NCBI RefSeq assembly: GCF_001536285.1
Contig: NZ_FAOZ01000005.1
Span: forward strand, 47,518-111,517
Reading direction: 5' to 3'
DNA from: Parafrankia irregularis
Lineage (GTDB): Bacteria; Actinomycetota; Actinomycetes; Frankiales; Frankiaceae
DNA: 64,000 bases
Under the pieces are notes generated by a model that did no database searches, was not told where the DNA came from, and worked only from the letters and a program-made list of their open reading frames with translations. Of this stretch, positions 24,450 through 32,152 are shown one piece after another (position 1 is the first letter of the stretch; every line of letters starts with the position of its first letter). The position numbers and the translations under genes were made by a program.

Positions 24450-24853
24450 GTCTGGGACAGTAACGAGGTCCTGTTGCGGCCCGGTTGCGTCCGCGCGGAA
24501 GTGCCGTGGCCGGTGTCACCTGGGCTGGGCGGATCGACACCATCGTGCGGGTGGGGGACGTCGTCGTCCGCCCCACCCGCACGACCGGCCGGTGGTCCGA
24601 CCGGCGTGGCCGCGTGCATATCCCGAACCGGTTTCCGGGTCCGGCTTCCATGGGCCGGAAACCGGAATTGCCGATTCCGGAGGTGGTGGACGCCGGGTTC
24701 GGGAATTCGCGGATCCTCGGAGCTCCCCTGAGTCCCCCGAGGATTTCCGCGCTGTTCCGGCCCGGGAATCGCCCAGCTCGCCTCCGGGCCGGGCCCGGTT
24801 CCGGCACCAGGCCCGGCCCGAGTCCGCGCGCGGACCTGGCGTGCGGGAGGGGG
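24450..24853. other. 404-bp interval with no supported gene
   Basis: Between two minus-strand genes. On the plus strand around 24515-24600 a short frame reads TIVRVGDVVVRPT, which resembles the N-terminus of actinobacterial phosphotransferases, but no downstream domain follows. It may be a gene fragment. The rest shows only GC-rich short palindromes (for example GAATTCGCGGATCC-like sequence near 24700). Confidence 0.35.
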
Positions 24854-25465
24854 TCAGGAACCCACGCGCACCAGGGTGATCGAGGTGATCCACGAGACGT
24901 ACCGGCCGCCCTTGGTGTCGGACGGAACGGTCAGCCGCGGGCCGACGTCGGCGAGGGAGACGCCGTCCTCGGTCGAGGCGACGAGGGCCTGGACACCACC
25001 GAAGCCGGCGGTGATCTCGGGCCAGGACAGGACCGACTCGTAGCCGTCACTGGCCTTGACCAGCACCGCGTAGCGCAGCAGGTCGTTCTTGACCTCGGTG
25101 CGGAACTTGGGCACGGCCGCGGTGATCAGGTCGACGAGCTTCGCACCGGTGTAGGTGTGCGTCTGCGTGCCGGCGCTGCTGACAAACGAGACCGTCTGGG
25201 TGTACTGAGGGTAGTTCGCCAGGTCGGCGACGGTGAGGCGCAGGGTCTTCTCGACCTCGCCCCTGACGACGAAGGAGCCGGGCTTGGGCGACGGCTTCGG
25301 CTTCGAGGGGTGCGCGGGCGCACTGCCGTGCGACGAGGAGCCGCCGGAGGCCTGGGCCGCCACGCCCGGAACGAACGCGACGAAGGCCGCGATGAGGAGG
25401 GCGGGAACGGCGAGCATGGCGGTGAACCGCCGGAACAGGACCCTGCGGATGGGGTGCGGCGACAT
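24854..25465 (-). CDS. Secreted protein with molybdopterin-oxidoreductase (SUOX-like) fold
   Basis: 203 residues. A signal peptide (RRFTAMLAVPALLIAAFVAFVPGVAAQA) is followed by a Ser/His/Pro/Lys linker. The single domain starts at SFVVRGEVEKTLRLTVADLANYPQYTQTVSFVSS and runs through HTYTGAKLVDLITAA and LRYAVLVKASDGYESVLSWPEI to RLTVPSDTKGGRYVSWITSITLVRV. This resembles the Mo-cofactor-binding domain of sulfite-oxidase-family proteins. The whole protein has no cysteine, so the usual Mo-ligating Cys is missing. It may be a cofactor-free relative. Palindromic sites upstream (25621-25664) may control it. Confidence 0.7.
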   Translation of the reverse strand: MSPHPIRRVLFRRFTAMLAVPALLIAAFVAFVPGVAAQASGGSSSHGSAPAHPSKPKPSPKPGSFVVRGEVEKTLRLTVADLANYPQYTQTVSFVSSAGTQTHTYTGAKLVDLITAAVPKFRTEVKNDLLRYAVLVKASDGYESVLSWPEITAGFGGVQALVASTEDGVSLADVGPRLTVPSDTKGGRYVSWITSITLVRVGS

Positions 25466-25620
25466 CTGACCGTCTCTCTGTGTGTGCCGGGGAAGTGAAT
25501 CGAGCGCAGCGGGCTCGATGCGATGGCAGTGCGAGAGCGCCTGCCGCCCCGAGCAGGGTCAGGCAAGGGACGAGGCGCAAGAGGCTCCTACCGTGCTTGC
25601 TTCCCGCACCCTAGCGAATC

Positions 25621-25920
25621 TCCGCATCTAAGGAGCAAGCAACCACAGATACCCGCATCTGCGGATACGAAGACGTCACGTGACCATCCGGTCGCATCCG
25701 ACGGTGCCCCGCCGGAAAATCGGACGTACCGTGACGTATCGGACAGCCTCTCACTCCTTTGCGACGCCGCTCGCCAGCCGCGTTACAAGGCGAGTACTTC
25801 CGCAATACTCGGCCGTTACCTGGACATCCAGCCACGCCAGCGGATCCGTGGATTAGGGCAATGACGGCCATGACATCCGCAGATATGTGAGCTACTCTCG
25901 ATTCGTTCCGCATCTGAGGA
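25621..25920. promoter_or_regulatory. Cluster of four related palindromic boxes (CCGCATCTGCGG-like)
   Basis: TCCGCATCTAAGGAG at 25621, CCGCATCTGCGG at 25653-25664 (a perfect palindrome with a 2-nt centre), CCGCAGATATG at 25877, and TCCGCATCTGAGGAG at 25908. Two lie toward the minus-strand secreted Moco-fold gene and two toward the plus-strand LLM gene. They look like binding sites of one dimeric regulator controlling both directions. The gap 25466-26051 contains no gene. Confidence 0.45.
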
Positions 25921-26051
25921 GTAACGGGCAACGAGAGCCCGACGCCACCCCCTGCGCACCGCCGCCCTAGGGACGCACTCCCCCGCGGTACACCTTCAGC
26001 AACTGTTTGATCACCAAACGCCGTCAGGGCATGGCTGGTCGGGGGGAAACG

Positions 26052-27122
26052 CTTGAGTACACGCCAGTTTCGCAGTCTGCGACGCAGACAGGTACCCAGC
26101 CTGCGACGACGATCATGAAGTTCGGCCTTCCCGGTGGCCGGGGCGACCTCGACACGACGCGACCCGACTCCCTGACGGAGCTGGGGCGCGTCGCGGAGGA
26201 CCTCGGCTTCGACAGCCTCTGGTTCAGCGACGGCCATCTGACCTCGGTGGGCTCACGCACGCTGCGGGCGCGGCCGGCGCCCATTCCGATGGCGGCGGCC
26301 GTCGCGGCCACCACCAGCCGGATCCGGATCGGGTTCACCGCGCTGCACCTGGCGCTTTACGACCCGATCCGGCTCGCCGCCGACCTCGCGACGCTCGACC
26401 GGATTTCGGGCGGCCGGGTGATTCTCGGTGTCGGCTGGCCCATCCCCGAATACGCGCGGGTCGCACGGGCCCCGGATGGCAACGGTGTGGATCTGCCCGA
26501 GGCGCTCGACACGGTGCTGCGGTACTGGCGCGGGCATCCGGTCGTCGCCGACGGCGCGCAGTACCGGGTCGGGCCGACGCCTGCGCAGCACCCGCATCCC
26601 ACCGTCGAGGTCGCGGCGCATTCCGACGAGTCGGTCGCGTGGGCGGCGAGCCGGGGCCACGGCCTGATCCTCGCCGCGGTCGAGTCGGGGCCGTCACTCG
26701 CCAGCCGGGTCGCGGTGTTCACCTCCCATGGCGGTCGGGCCTCCGATCTGCGGATCGAACGGTTCTGCCTGGTCGCTCGCACTGACAGCGAGGCCGTTGC
26801 GATCGCCCGCCCGCTCGTCGAGAAGCTCACCGCGCGGCTGGCCGCCCACGGCGTCCACGAGCACGGGCACCTGACCGGCGGCGAGCCGGACCTGGACCCT
26901 GCCCGGTTCCTGCACGAGACCGCGATCGTCGGCGGTCCCGAGACGGTGGCGCGGCGGATGGCGGAGCTGCGGGACTCGCTCGGCATCGAACGGGTCAGCC
27001 TCCGCCCCTCGTTCAGCGCCTCCGTCCCGCTGCGGATCCAGCAGAACACGGTCCGGCTCTTCGCGGGCGAGGTCGTCCCCCGGCTGGAGAACCTGCCGGC
27101 GAGCGTGGCGGCCCGCCGATGA
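26052..27122 (+). CDS. LLM-class (luciferase-like) flavin-dependent oxidoreductase
   Basis: About 356 residues. The start is uncertain: TTG 26052 follows GGGGGGAAA, ATG 26031 has no ribosome site, and ATG 26115 begins right at the conserved MKFGLPGGRG. The TIM-barrel family pattern is clear: LTELGRVAEDLGFDSLWFSDGH, TSRIRIGFTALHLALYDPIRLAADLATLDRISGGRVILGVG, and a C-terminal IVGGPETVARRMAELRDSLGIERVSL. The family uses FMN or F420 for hydride transfer or monooxygenation. It overlaps the FecCD permease gene by 4 nt (ATGA), so it is co-expressed with a metal-chelate-type transporter and may release or modify the imported ligand. That link is inference. Confidence 0.83.
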   Translation, partial: LEYTPVSQSATQTGTQPATTIMKFGLPGGRGDLDTTRPDSLTELGRVAEDLGFDSLWFSDGHLTSVGSRTLRARPAPIPMAAAVAATTSRIRIGFTALHLALYDPIRLAADLATLDRISGGRVILGVGWPIPEYARVARAPDGNGVDLPEALDTVLRYWRGHPVVADGAQYRVGPTPAQHPHPTVEVAAHSDESVAWAASRGHGLILAAVESGPSLASRVAVFTSHGGRASDLRIERFCLVARTDSEAVAIARPLVEKLTARLAAHGVHEHGHLTGGEPDLDPARFLHETAIVGGPETVARRMAELRDSLGIERVSLRPSFSASVPLRIQQNTVRLFAGEVVPRLENLPASVAARR

Positions 27123-28264
27123 GCGCCCCATCGATGCCAGGCGAGCTCGCGAACGCCTCCACCGCCGACGGCGCGGTGGCCGACGGTTCGGCGAAGGTGC
27201 CCGACGGGCCTGGGACGACTTCCGAACCCCGGGCCGCGCGCGGCAGGGTCGTGGCGCTGCTGGTGAGCGGCGGCCGCGTCGGGTTGCTCGCGGTGCTGCT
27301 CGCGGTCCTCGTCGTGGTCTCCTTCGGGCTGGGGCGTTTCTCGCTGAGCCCGGAGACCGTCGTGAAGATCCTCGCCCATGAGATCGCGGCCATCGGCCCG
27401 AAGATCGGCGGGCAGGAGCGGGCCGTCGTGATGAACATCCGGCTGCCGCGGATCCTCGCGGCGCTGCTGGTGGGTGCGGCGCTGGCATCGTCCGGAGCCG
27501 CCTACCAGACGATGTTCCGTAATCCGCTGGTGTCCCCGGAGGTTCTCGGGGTGGCCGCGGGCGCGGGCTTCGGAGCCTCGGTTTCGATCCTCATCGGCCT
27601 GCCCACCGCGGCGCTGCAGACGATCTCCTTCGGCTGCGGGCTGCTCGCGGCCGTCCTCGCGGTGAGCATCGCGCGGCTCGTGGGCCGCGGCTCGCTGATC
27701 ATCCTGGTGCTCGGCGGGGTCATCATCGGCGCCATGTTCAACGCGCTGATCTCCAGCGCGCAGTACTTCGCCAACCCGGAGACGACCCTGCCGGAGATCA
27801 CCTTCTGGCTCTTCGGCAACCTGGGCCGGGCCAGCATGCACAGCCTCCTCGTGCCGTCGATCATCATCGGGGTGTGCCTGGTCGTGCTCTACACGGTGCG
27901 CTGGCCGCTGACCGTGCTCGCCACCGGTGACGACGAGGCGCGCTCGCTCGGCGTGAACCGCACGCGGATCTGGGCTGTGACGATCACGGCGTCAACACTG
28001 ATGACCGCGACGGCGGTGAGCGTGGCCGGCATCATCGGCTGGGTCGGGCTCGTCGTCCCGCACCTGGCCCGCTTCGCCGCGGGCCCGTCGTTCAACCGCA
28101 TGCTTCCGGTGACGACGCTGCTCGGGGCGGGGTATCTGCTGGCCGTCGACGACGTCGCCCGCACCGCGACCGAGCTCGACCTGCCGCTGGGCATCCTGAC
28201 CGCACTCATCGGCGCGCCGTTCTTCGTCGCGCTCCTGGCCAGGGCGGGTCGACAGTGGCTGTGA
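27119..28264 (+). CDS. FecCD-type ABC transporter permease
   Basis: 381 residues. After a 45-residue hydrophilic leader there are about ten membrane helices. The FecCD signature is present as NIRLPRILAALLVGAALASSGAAYQTMFRNPLVSPEVLGVAAGAGFGA, and the coupling helix region as ARSLGVNRTRIWAV, followed by GIIGWVGLVVPHLARFAAG. This family imports ferric siderophores, heme, cobalamin and, in the MolB group, molybdate. The adjacent ATPase gene completes the translocator. No substrate-binding protein is encoded nearby, which is unusual because such importers need one. The Mop protein at 24 kb makes molybdate or tungstate a candidate substrate. Confidence 0.9.
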   Translation: MSAPSMPGELANASTADGAVADGSAKVPDGPGTTSEPRAARGRVVALLVSGGRVGLLAVLLAVLVVVSFGLGRFSLSPETVVKILAHEIAAIGPKIGGQERAVVMNIRLPRILAALLVGAALASSGAAYQTMFRNPLVSPEVLGVAAGAGFGASVSILIGLPTAALQTISFGCGLLAAVLAVSIARLVGRGSLIILVLGGVIIGAMFNALISSAQYFANPETTLPEITFWLFGNLGRASMHSLLVPSIIIGVCLVVLYTVRWPLTVLATGDDEARSLGVNRTRIWAVTITASTLMTATAVSVAGIIGWVGLVVPHLARFAAGPSFNRMLPVTTLLGAGYLLAVDDVARTATELDLPLGILTALIGAPFFVALLARAGRQWL

Positions 28265-29160
28265 TCGAGACCGCCGGGCCGGAGACACCACAGACCGGGG
28301 ATTCCCCGGGCGGCGCCGCGGCCGCGCGCACGGCCGCGGCGCCGCGAGTGCGGATGGATGATCTGACGTTCAGCTATCCCCGGGGCGGCCATCGGCTGAC
28401 CGGGGTCAGCCTGACCCTGGCCGAGGCCGAGGTCTGCTGCCTGCTGGGGCCGAACGGCGCGGGGAAGACGACGCTGCTGCGCTGTCTGCTCGGCCTGCTC
28501 CGGCCACATCGGGGCACCGTCCGCATCGACGGGCAGGACGTCGGCTCGATGTCGGCCCGTGACCTGGCCCGGCGGGTGGCCTATGTGCCGCAGACCGCGT
28601 CGACACCGTTCCCCTTCACCGCCCTGGACATCGCGGTGATGGGCCGCACGCCGCATCTCCCGCCGCTGTCCGCGCCGAGCGAGGCGGACCGCCGGCGCGC
28701 CCGTGAGCAGCTCGACCGCCTCGGGATCTCCCGCCTGGCCGACCGCCCCTTCCCGCATCTGTCGGGAGGTGAACGACAGCTCGTCCTGCTCGCGCGGGCC
28801 CTGGTGCAGCAGGCACCGGTGCTCGTGCTGGACGAGCCGACCGCCGCATTGGACTACGGCAACGAGGTGCGGATCCTGCGGGTGGTGGAGGAGCTGGCCC
28901 GCGACGGCCATTCCGTGGTCATGACGTCGCATCAGCCGTCGCATGCTCTGACGTACTCCGATCGGGCGGTTCTGATGGCCGACGGCCAGGTCGTCGCCGA
29001 CGGCCGGCCGGCGGACGTCGTCACCGGCGAGAGCCTGACCCGGCTGTACGGCGTGGACGTCCATGTGACCGGAATCGAGCTGCCCGCCGGGAACGGAACA
29101 CACGAGGTACGCACCTGCGTCCCGATCCCGACCCGACTCGTCTCGGGACCACGGGGGTGA
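28261..29160 (+). CDS. ABC transporter ATP-binding protein (FecE/BtuD-like)
   Basis: About 299 residues. GTG 28261 gives a GTGA overlap with the permease; GTG 28255 is also possible. All ABC motifs are intact: Walker A LGPNGAGKTTLL, Q-loop YVPQTAS, signature LSGGERQ, Walker B VLVLDEPTAALD, and H-loop MTSHQPSHAL. After the signature the sequence LARALVQQAPVLVLDEPT is typical of iron-complex importers. A 25-residue Ala/Gly-rich N-terminal extension precedes the domain. It is the last gene of the operon LLM-permease-ATPase; a strong terminator follows at 29166-29226. Confidence 0.92.
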   Translation: MIETAGPETPQTGDSPGGAAAARTAAAPRVRMDDLTFSYPRGGHRLTGVSLTLAEAEVCCLLGPNGAGKTTLLRCLLGLLRPHRGTVRIDGQDVGSMSARDLARRVAYVPQTASTPFPFTALDIAVMGRTPHLPPLSAPSEADRRRAREQLDRLGISRLADRPFPHLSGGERQLVLLARALVQQAPVLVLDEPTAALDYGNEVRILRVVEELARDGHSVVMTSHQPSHALTYSDRAVLMADGQVVADGRPADVVTGESLTRLYGVDVHVTGIELPAGNGTHEVRTCVPIPTRLVSGPRG

Positions 29161-29165
29161 GGGCC

Positions 29166-29226
29166 GGTCGGATGGTTTCCCGATCCATCGATGGGGGATC
29201 GGAGGAGACCGGGAAACCATCCGACC
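29166..29226 (+). terminator. Strong stem-loop terminator after the FecCD operon
   Basis: A perfect 17-bp stem is formed by 29166-29182 (GGTCGGATGGTTTCCCG) and 29210-29226. The 27-nt loop holds a smaller GATCC/GGATC hairpin. It starts 6 bp after the ATPase stop codon. There is no long T run, as is common in high-GC actinobacteria. The rest of the interval up to 29666 shows no gene. Confidence 0.7.
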
Positions 29227-29666
29227 CAACAGCAGCCGCGAAACATGAAGTTTTCACCGCAAACCCCTTCCAGCCCATTCCAGAACACGCTAGAATCCGA
29301 TTCAACAGATCCGCCCGGTCAGCGGATCGACACATTCCGACAGATTCTCCCCACGGAATGTGGAGAGCGGAGGAAGTTCCCGCCGGCACGAAGTCGTCGC
29401 GGTCACGCCACCACCGGCCGGATGTTATCCGATGATCCAGGGCCGCCAATGACGCAGGCCCGACCTGGTGGAAAGAACACCCGGCGCGATCAGTTTCCCC
29501 GGTTCAGCACCGATTGCCACACCGAGGTGGCACGGCGGGCACGGGATGCGCCCTGCCGCCGCCATCATCGCACCGCACCTTCCTTGTCGTTCAGCCAGGA
29601 ACGACGGAAACGCCGCGGTTCCCATCGCGAAGCCAATTCAGTCATCCTCGTCCCGGAGGAGATCTC

Positions 29667-30755
29667 ATGACGGAACTCGTCGTCGATCCGACCAGAATTC
29701 GCCAGTTCGGCGATCCGACCGACACCGAGTTCTGTCTGGTGACGAACACCTCCCTGCTGGACAAGGTGCAGGTCGTCAACACCGAGGGATACGCCGGAAC
29801 ACGAATAATCGTGTTCACCGGCGGGACCGAGGAGTTCGCTCGTATCATGCGGGAAGAGGTTCCCGAACAGGCACACGTCCTGGTCATGTCGCCGGAATGT
29901 TTTTTCCAGTCGCCACCGCCGGACGTGCTCGGCCCGCGCCGCAAGCTGCTTGGCATGGCCTGCAACTCCACCCCGACGGACCTCCCCGTCCTGGCCCACT
30001 TCCTGCGCTGCGTCGAGGCCACCGACCCCGATGCCCAGGAGGCGTTCTCCGACCGCTTCTTCGAGCTGGCCGAGCGCGGTGACGTGCTCGAATACCGGAA
30101 CGAACAGTACGGAACGGTGGCCCGGATGCGCCTGTGGGACCGCGAGCTGGTGTGGAACCAGCAGGCCGGCCGCGTGGACTGGGGCGAGCAGCAGATCGTG
30201 CCGGCCGGCGAGATCAGCGTGCTGCCGATCGAAATCGTCGAATTCGAGGAGCACTTGTCTCTGCCTCTCGACGGCGAGATAGTCATTGCGGGCCTCCCGA
30301 TTCTCCACTCGGGCACCCCGTCCTTCTCCCGGCTCGACCAGAAGCGCGTCCACAGCGAACTGTGGCCAATGTGCGAAAACCCGGTACGGGCCACCGTGGA
30401 GAACGGTAGGATAACGGCACTCCAGGCAATCGACCCGGCCGGCCAGCCGGTGGTCGACATGCTGGAGGCACTCTTCAAGGTCGACTCACGCTACCGCCTG
30501 GTATGGGAAATCGGCCACGCGGTGAACACGACCCTCGAACTACTGCCCGGAAACCACGCGATGAACGAGGTGTACGGCGCCACCCAGGGCTGCCTGCACT
30601 GGGGAATCGGACTCACGCCCTTCACCCAGTACCACCTCGACATCATCGCCCCCGGCACCGTCGTCACGAACGACCGCGGCGACGTCCTGCTCGGCGTCCT
30701 GGAAGACGAAAGCATCCGGACGCCGCCCCAGACTCCGGTAGGCCTGGCCAGCTGA
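29667..30755 (+). CDS. M29/NicX-like metalloprotein, paralogue A (first gene of the unusual cluster)
   Basis: 362 residues from ATG 29667 with GGAGGAG seven bases upstream. No exact family is recognised. The C-terminal third matches the layout of M29 aminopeptidases and NicX-type dioxygenases: WEIGHAVNT (Glu), then PGNHAMNEVYG (Glu), CLHWGIGLTP (His) and YHLDII (His and Asp). In those families these residues bind the catalytic metals. The middle contains ELVWNQQAGRVDWGEQQIVPAGEIS, also conserved in paralogue B (31026-32102). Because the putative ligands are all present, this copy is likely catalytic, perhaps a peptidase or amide hydrolase, or an oxygenase. The 20-residue peptide gene follows 70 bp downstream. 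Confidence 0.6.
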   Translation: MTELVVDPTRIRQFGDPTDTEFCLVTNTSLLDKVQVVNTEGYAGTRIIVFTGGTEEFARIMREEVPEQAHVLVMSPECFFQSPPPDVLGPRRKLLGMACNSTPTDLPVLAHFLRCVEATDPDAQEAFSDRFFELAERGDVLEYRNEQYGTVARMRLWDRELVWNQQAGRVDWGEQQIVPAGEISVLPIEIVEFEEHLSLPLDGEIVIAGLPILHSGTPSFSRLDQKRVHSELWPMCENPVRATVENGRITALQAIDPAGQPVVDMLEALFKVDSRYRLVWEIGHAVNTTLELLPGNHAMNEVYGATQGCLHWGIGLTPFTQYHLDIIAPGTVVTNDRGDVLLGVLEDESIRTPPQTPVGLAS

Positions 30756-30825
30756 CCGGCGCGGCGAGACGCACCACCCTCGCCGATTTCCCGCCCACCG
30801 CGTAGACCCGCGAAGGAGGTGCAGC

Positions 30826-30888
30826 ATGGAGCAGAAGAAGATCCAGGTCAAGAAGAACGACCGCTACCTGGGCACCCTCCTCGGCTGA
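30826..30888 (+). CDS. 20-residue peptide, candidate ribosomal peptide precursor or carrier
   Basis: An ATG at 30826 is preceded by a near-consensus AGGAGGT (30814-30820), the strongest ribosome site in this cluster, and the frame closes with TGA at 30886-30888. The product reads MEQKKIQVKK followed by NDRYLGTLLG. A basic N-terminal half is followed by a neutral C-terminal half with one Asp, one Tyr, a Thr and two Gly. There is no Cys or Ser, so it is not a lanthipeptide-type core. A perfect 14-bp hairpin follows 9 bp after the stop. Position between two enzyme paralogues, the strong ribosome site and the attenuating hairpin are the usual arrangement for a RiPP precursor or scaffold peptide that must be made in excess. 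A regulatory upstream peptide is the alternative. No known precursor family is recognised. Confidence 0.6.
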   Translation: MEQKKIQVKKNDRYLGTLLG

Positions 30889-30897
30889 TGCCGTCGA

Positions 30898-30936
30898 CTG
30901 GGGCGGGTCGGCTATGACCGGGCCGACCCGCCCCAG
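30898..30936 (+). terminator. Perfect 14-bp hairpin (attenuator or partial terminator) after the peptide gene
   Basis: CTGGGGCGGGTCGG at 30898-30911 and its exact complement at 30923-30936 flank an 11-nt loop. No T run follows, so partial termination or 3'-end protection of the peptide mRNA is more likely than a full stop. The genes downstream run in the same direction. Confidence 0.7.
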
Positions 30937-31025
30937 ATCGAGGTTCCGCACCGTAAACAGAACGTCGTTTCATGACTTCCCTGCCGGCCCAGGCACGCCG
31001 GAATTCCCGAAATCGGGAGGACTCA

Positions 31026-32102
31026 ATGGCACAGTTCGTCGTCCATCCCGACCGGCATCACGTCTTCGGGAATCCCAGTGAGACGTTCCTCCTCCTCACC
31101 CAGGCCGACCGCGTAGCGGACTTCAGCCTCGCCCCGAGCACCCGGTACAGCCGAGCCGCCATCGGCACGATCGAGGCCGACGAGTCGCTCGACGACGTCC
31201 TGCGCTCCGACCGCTGCCCGGCCAGCGCCGACATCTTCGTGGTCTGCCCGGACCGGTTCGTGACCTCACCCGAACCGGCCTCCCTCGGGCCCGGGCGGCG
31301 CCTGGTCGCCATGCCCTGCGGGTCGACGCCGGTGACCGACGCCCAGGTGGCCTACTTCCTCACCGTCGTCGAGAGCACCGACCCGGTGACACTGGAGGCG
31401 CGGGCGGACCGGCTTTTCGGCGCGCTGAGCGAGACCCCGTACGTCTGGCTGACCGCGCCCCGCGAGGCGACGTCGGCGACCTTCGCCATCTCGGGCGACT
31501 ACGAGTGGAACCAGCAGGCCGGCACGCTGGGCCCCGGTGAGCAGCAGATCGCGCCGTCGGGTGAGGCCAGCGCCGCCCCGACCGGCCTGTACCGGTTCGA
31601 CACGTCCCAGCGCCTCGACGTGAACGGGACCATCACCCTGCTCGGCGCCCCGATCGTGCACCGCGGTGACGACCCGGACTGTGTCGAGGAGCAGGCCACG
31701 CTGTTCAAGGACCTGGACGCGCTGCGCGAGAACCCGGTGATCATGACCTTCACGAACGGCCTGGTGACGGACGTCCGTCCGACCGACCCGGCTGGCAAGG
31801 GCGTGGTGGCGGCGCTGACCGACCTGTACGCGGCCGACGAGGCCTACCGGGTGTTGTGGGAGTTCGGAATCGGCCTGAACCCGGTGCTACGCCAGCAGCC
31901 CGGCAACTGCGGGCTGAACGAGATGTTCGGCGCGAACAACGGCGTGGTGCACCTCGGCTTCGGCCTGACCCCCACCACCCGCTACGCCCTCACGTTCACC
32001 TGCGCCGACACGGTGATGACCGACGAGGCCGGGACCACCATCGCCGGCCCGGTCCCACCGCGGCGGCTGGTGCGGCGGCGCACCCCGGACTGCGGCTGCT
32101 GA
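31026..32102 (+). CDS. M29/NicX-like protein, paralogue B, with part of the metal site missing
   Basis: 358 residues from ATG 31026 with GGGAGG six bases upstream. It is a clear paralogue of the protein at 29667-30755: both share MPCGSTP/MACNSTP, WNQQAG..GEQQI.P.GE and the C-terminal third. WEFGIGLNPVL matches the M29 signature (E-F-G-x-G-x-N-P) even better than copy A. LNEMFG and VVHLGFGLTP supply Glu and His. At the final site, however, it has RYALTF where copy A has QYHLDI, so the His and Asp ligands are lost. The last residues are RRRTPDCGC. It may be an inactive partner that forms a heterodimer with copy A or binds the peptide. Confidence 0.6.
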   Translation: MAQFVVHPDRHHVFGNPSETFLLLTQADRVADFSLAPSTRYSRAAIGTIEADESLDDVLRSDRCPASADIFVVCPDRFVTSPEPASLGPGRRLVAMPCGSTPVTDAQVAYFLTVVESTDPVTLEARADRLFGALSETPYVWLTAPREATSATFAISGDYEWNQQAGTLGPGEQQIAPSGEASAAPTGLYRFDTSQRLDVNGTITLLGAPIVHRGDDPDCVEEQATLFKDLDALRENPVIMTFTNGLVTDVRPTDPAGKGVVAALTDLYAADEAYRVLWEFGIGLNPVLRQQPGNCGLNEMFGANNGVVHLGFGLTPTTRYALTFTCADTVMTDEAGTTIAGPVPPRRLVRRRTPDCGC

Positions 32103-32152
32103 GCAGCACGACATTCCCCTGAAGCCGAAAGCTCCCCCGAAAGGAGCCCACC

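Noticed and set aside
24515..24620. Possible N-terminal remnant of an aminoglycoside-phosphotransferase-like gene (TIVRVGDVVVRPT)
   Set aside because: Only about 15 residues fit and no kinase motif follows. Too little to call a pseudogene.
25921..26000. Cobalamin or molybdenum-cofactor riboswitch upstream of the LLM/FecCD operon
   Set aside because: A few GC-rich words are reminiscent, but no conserved box or stem set could be shown.
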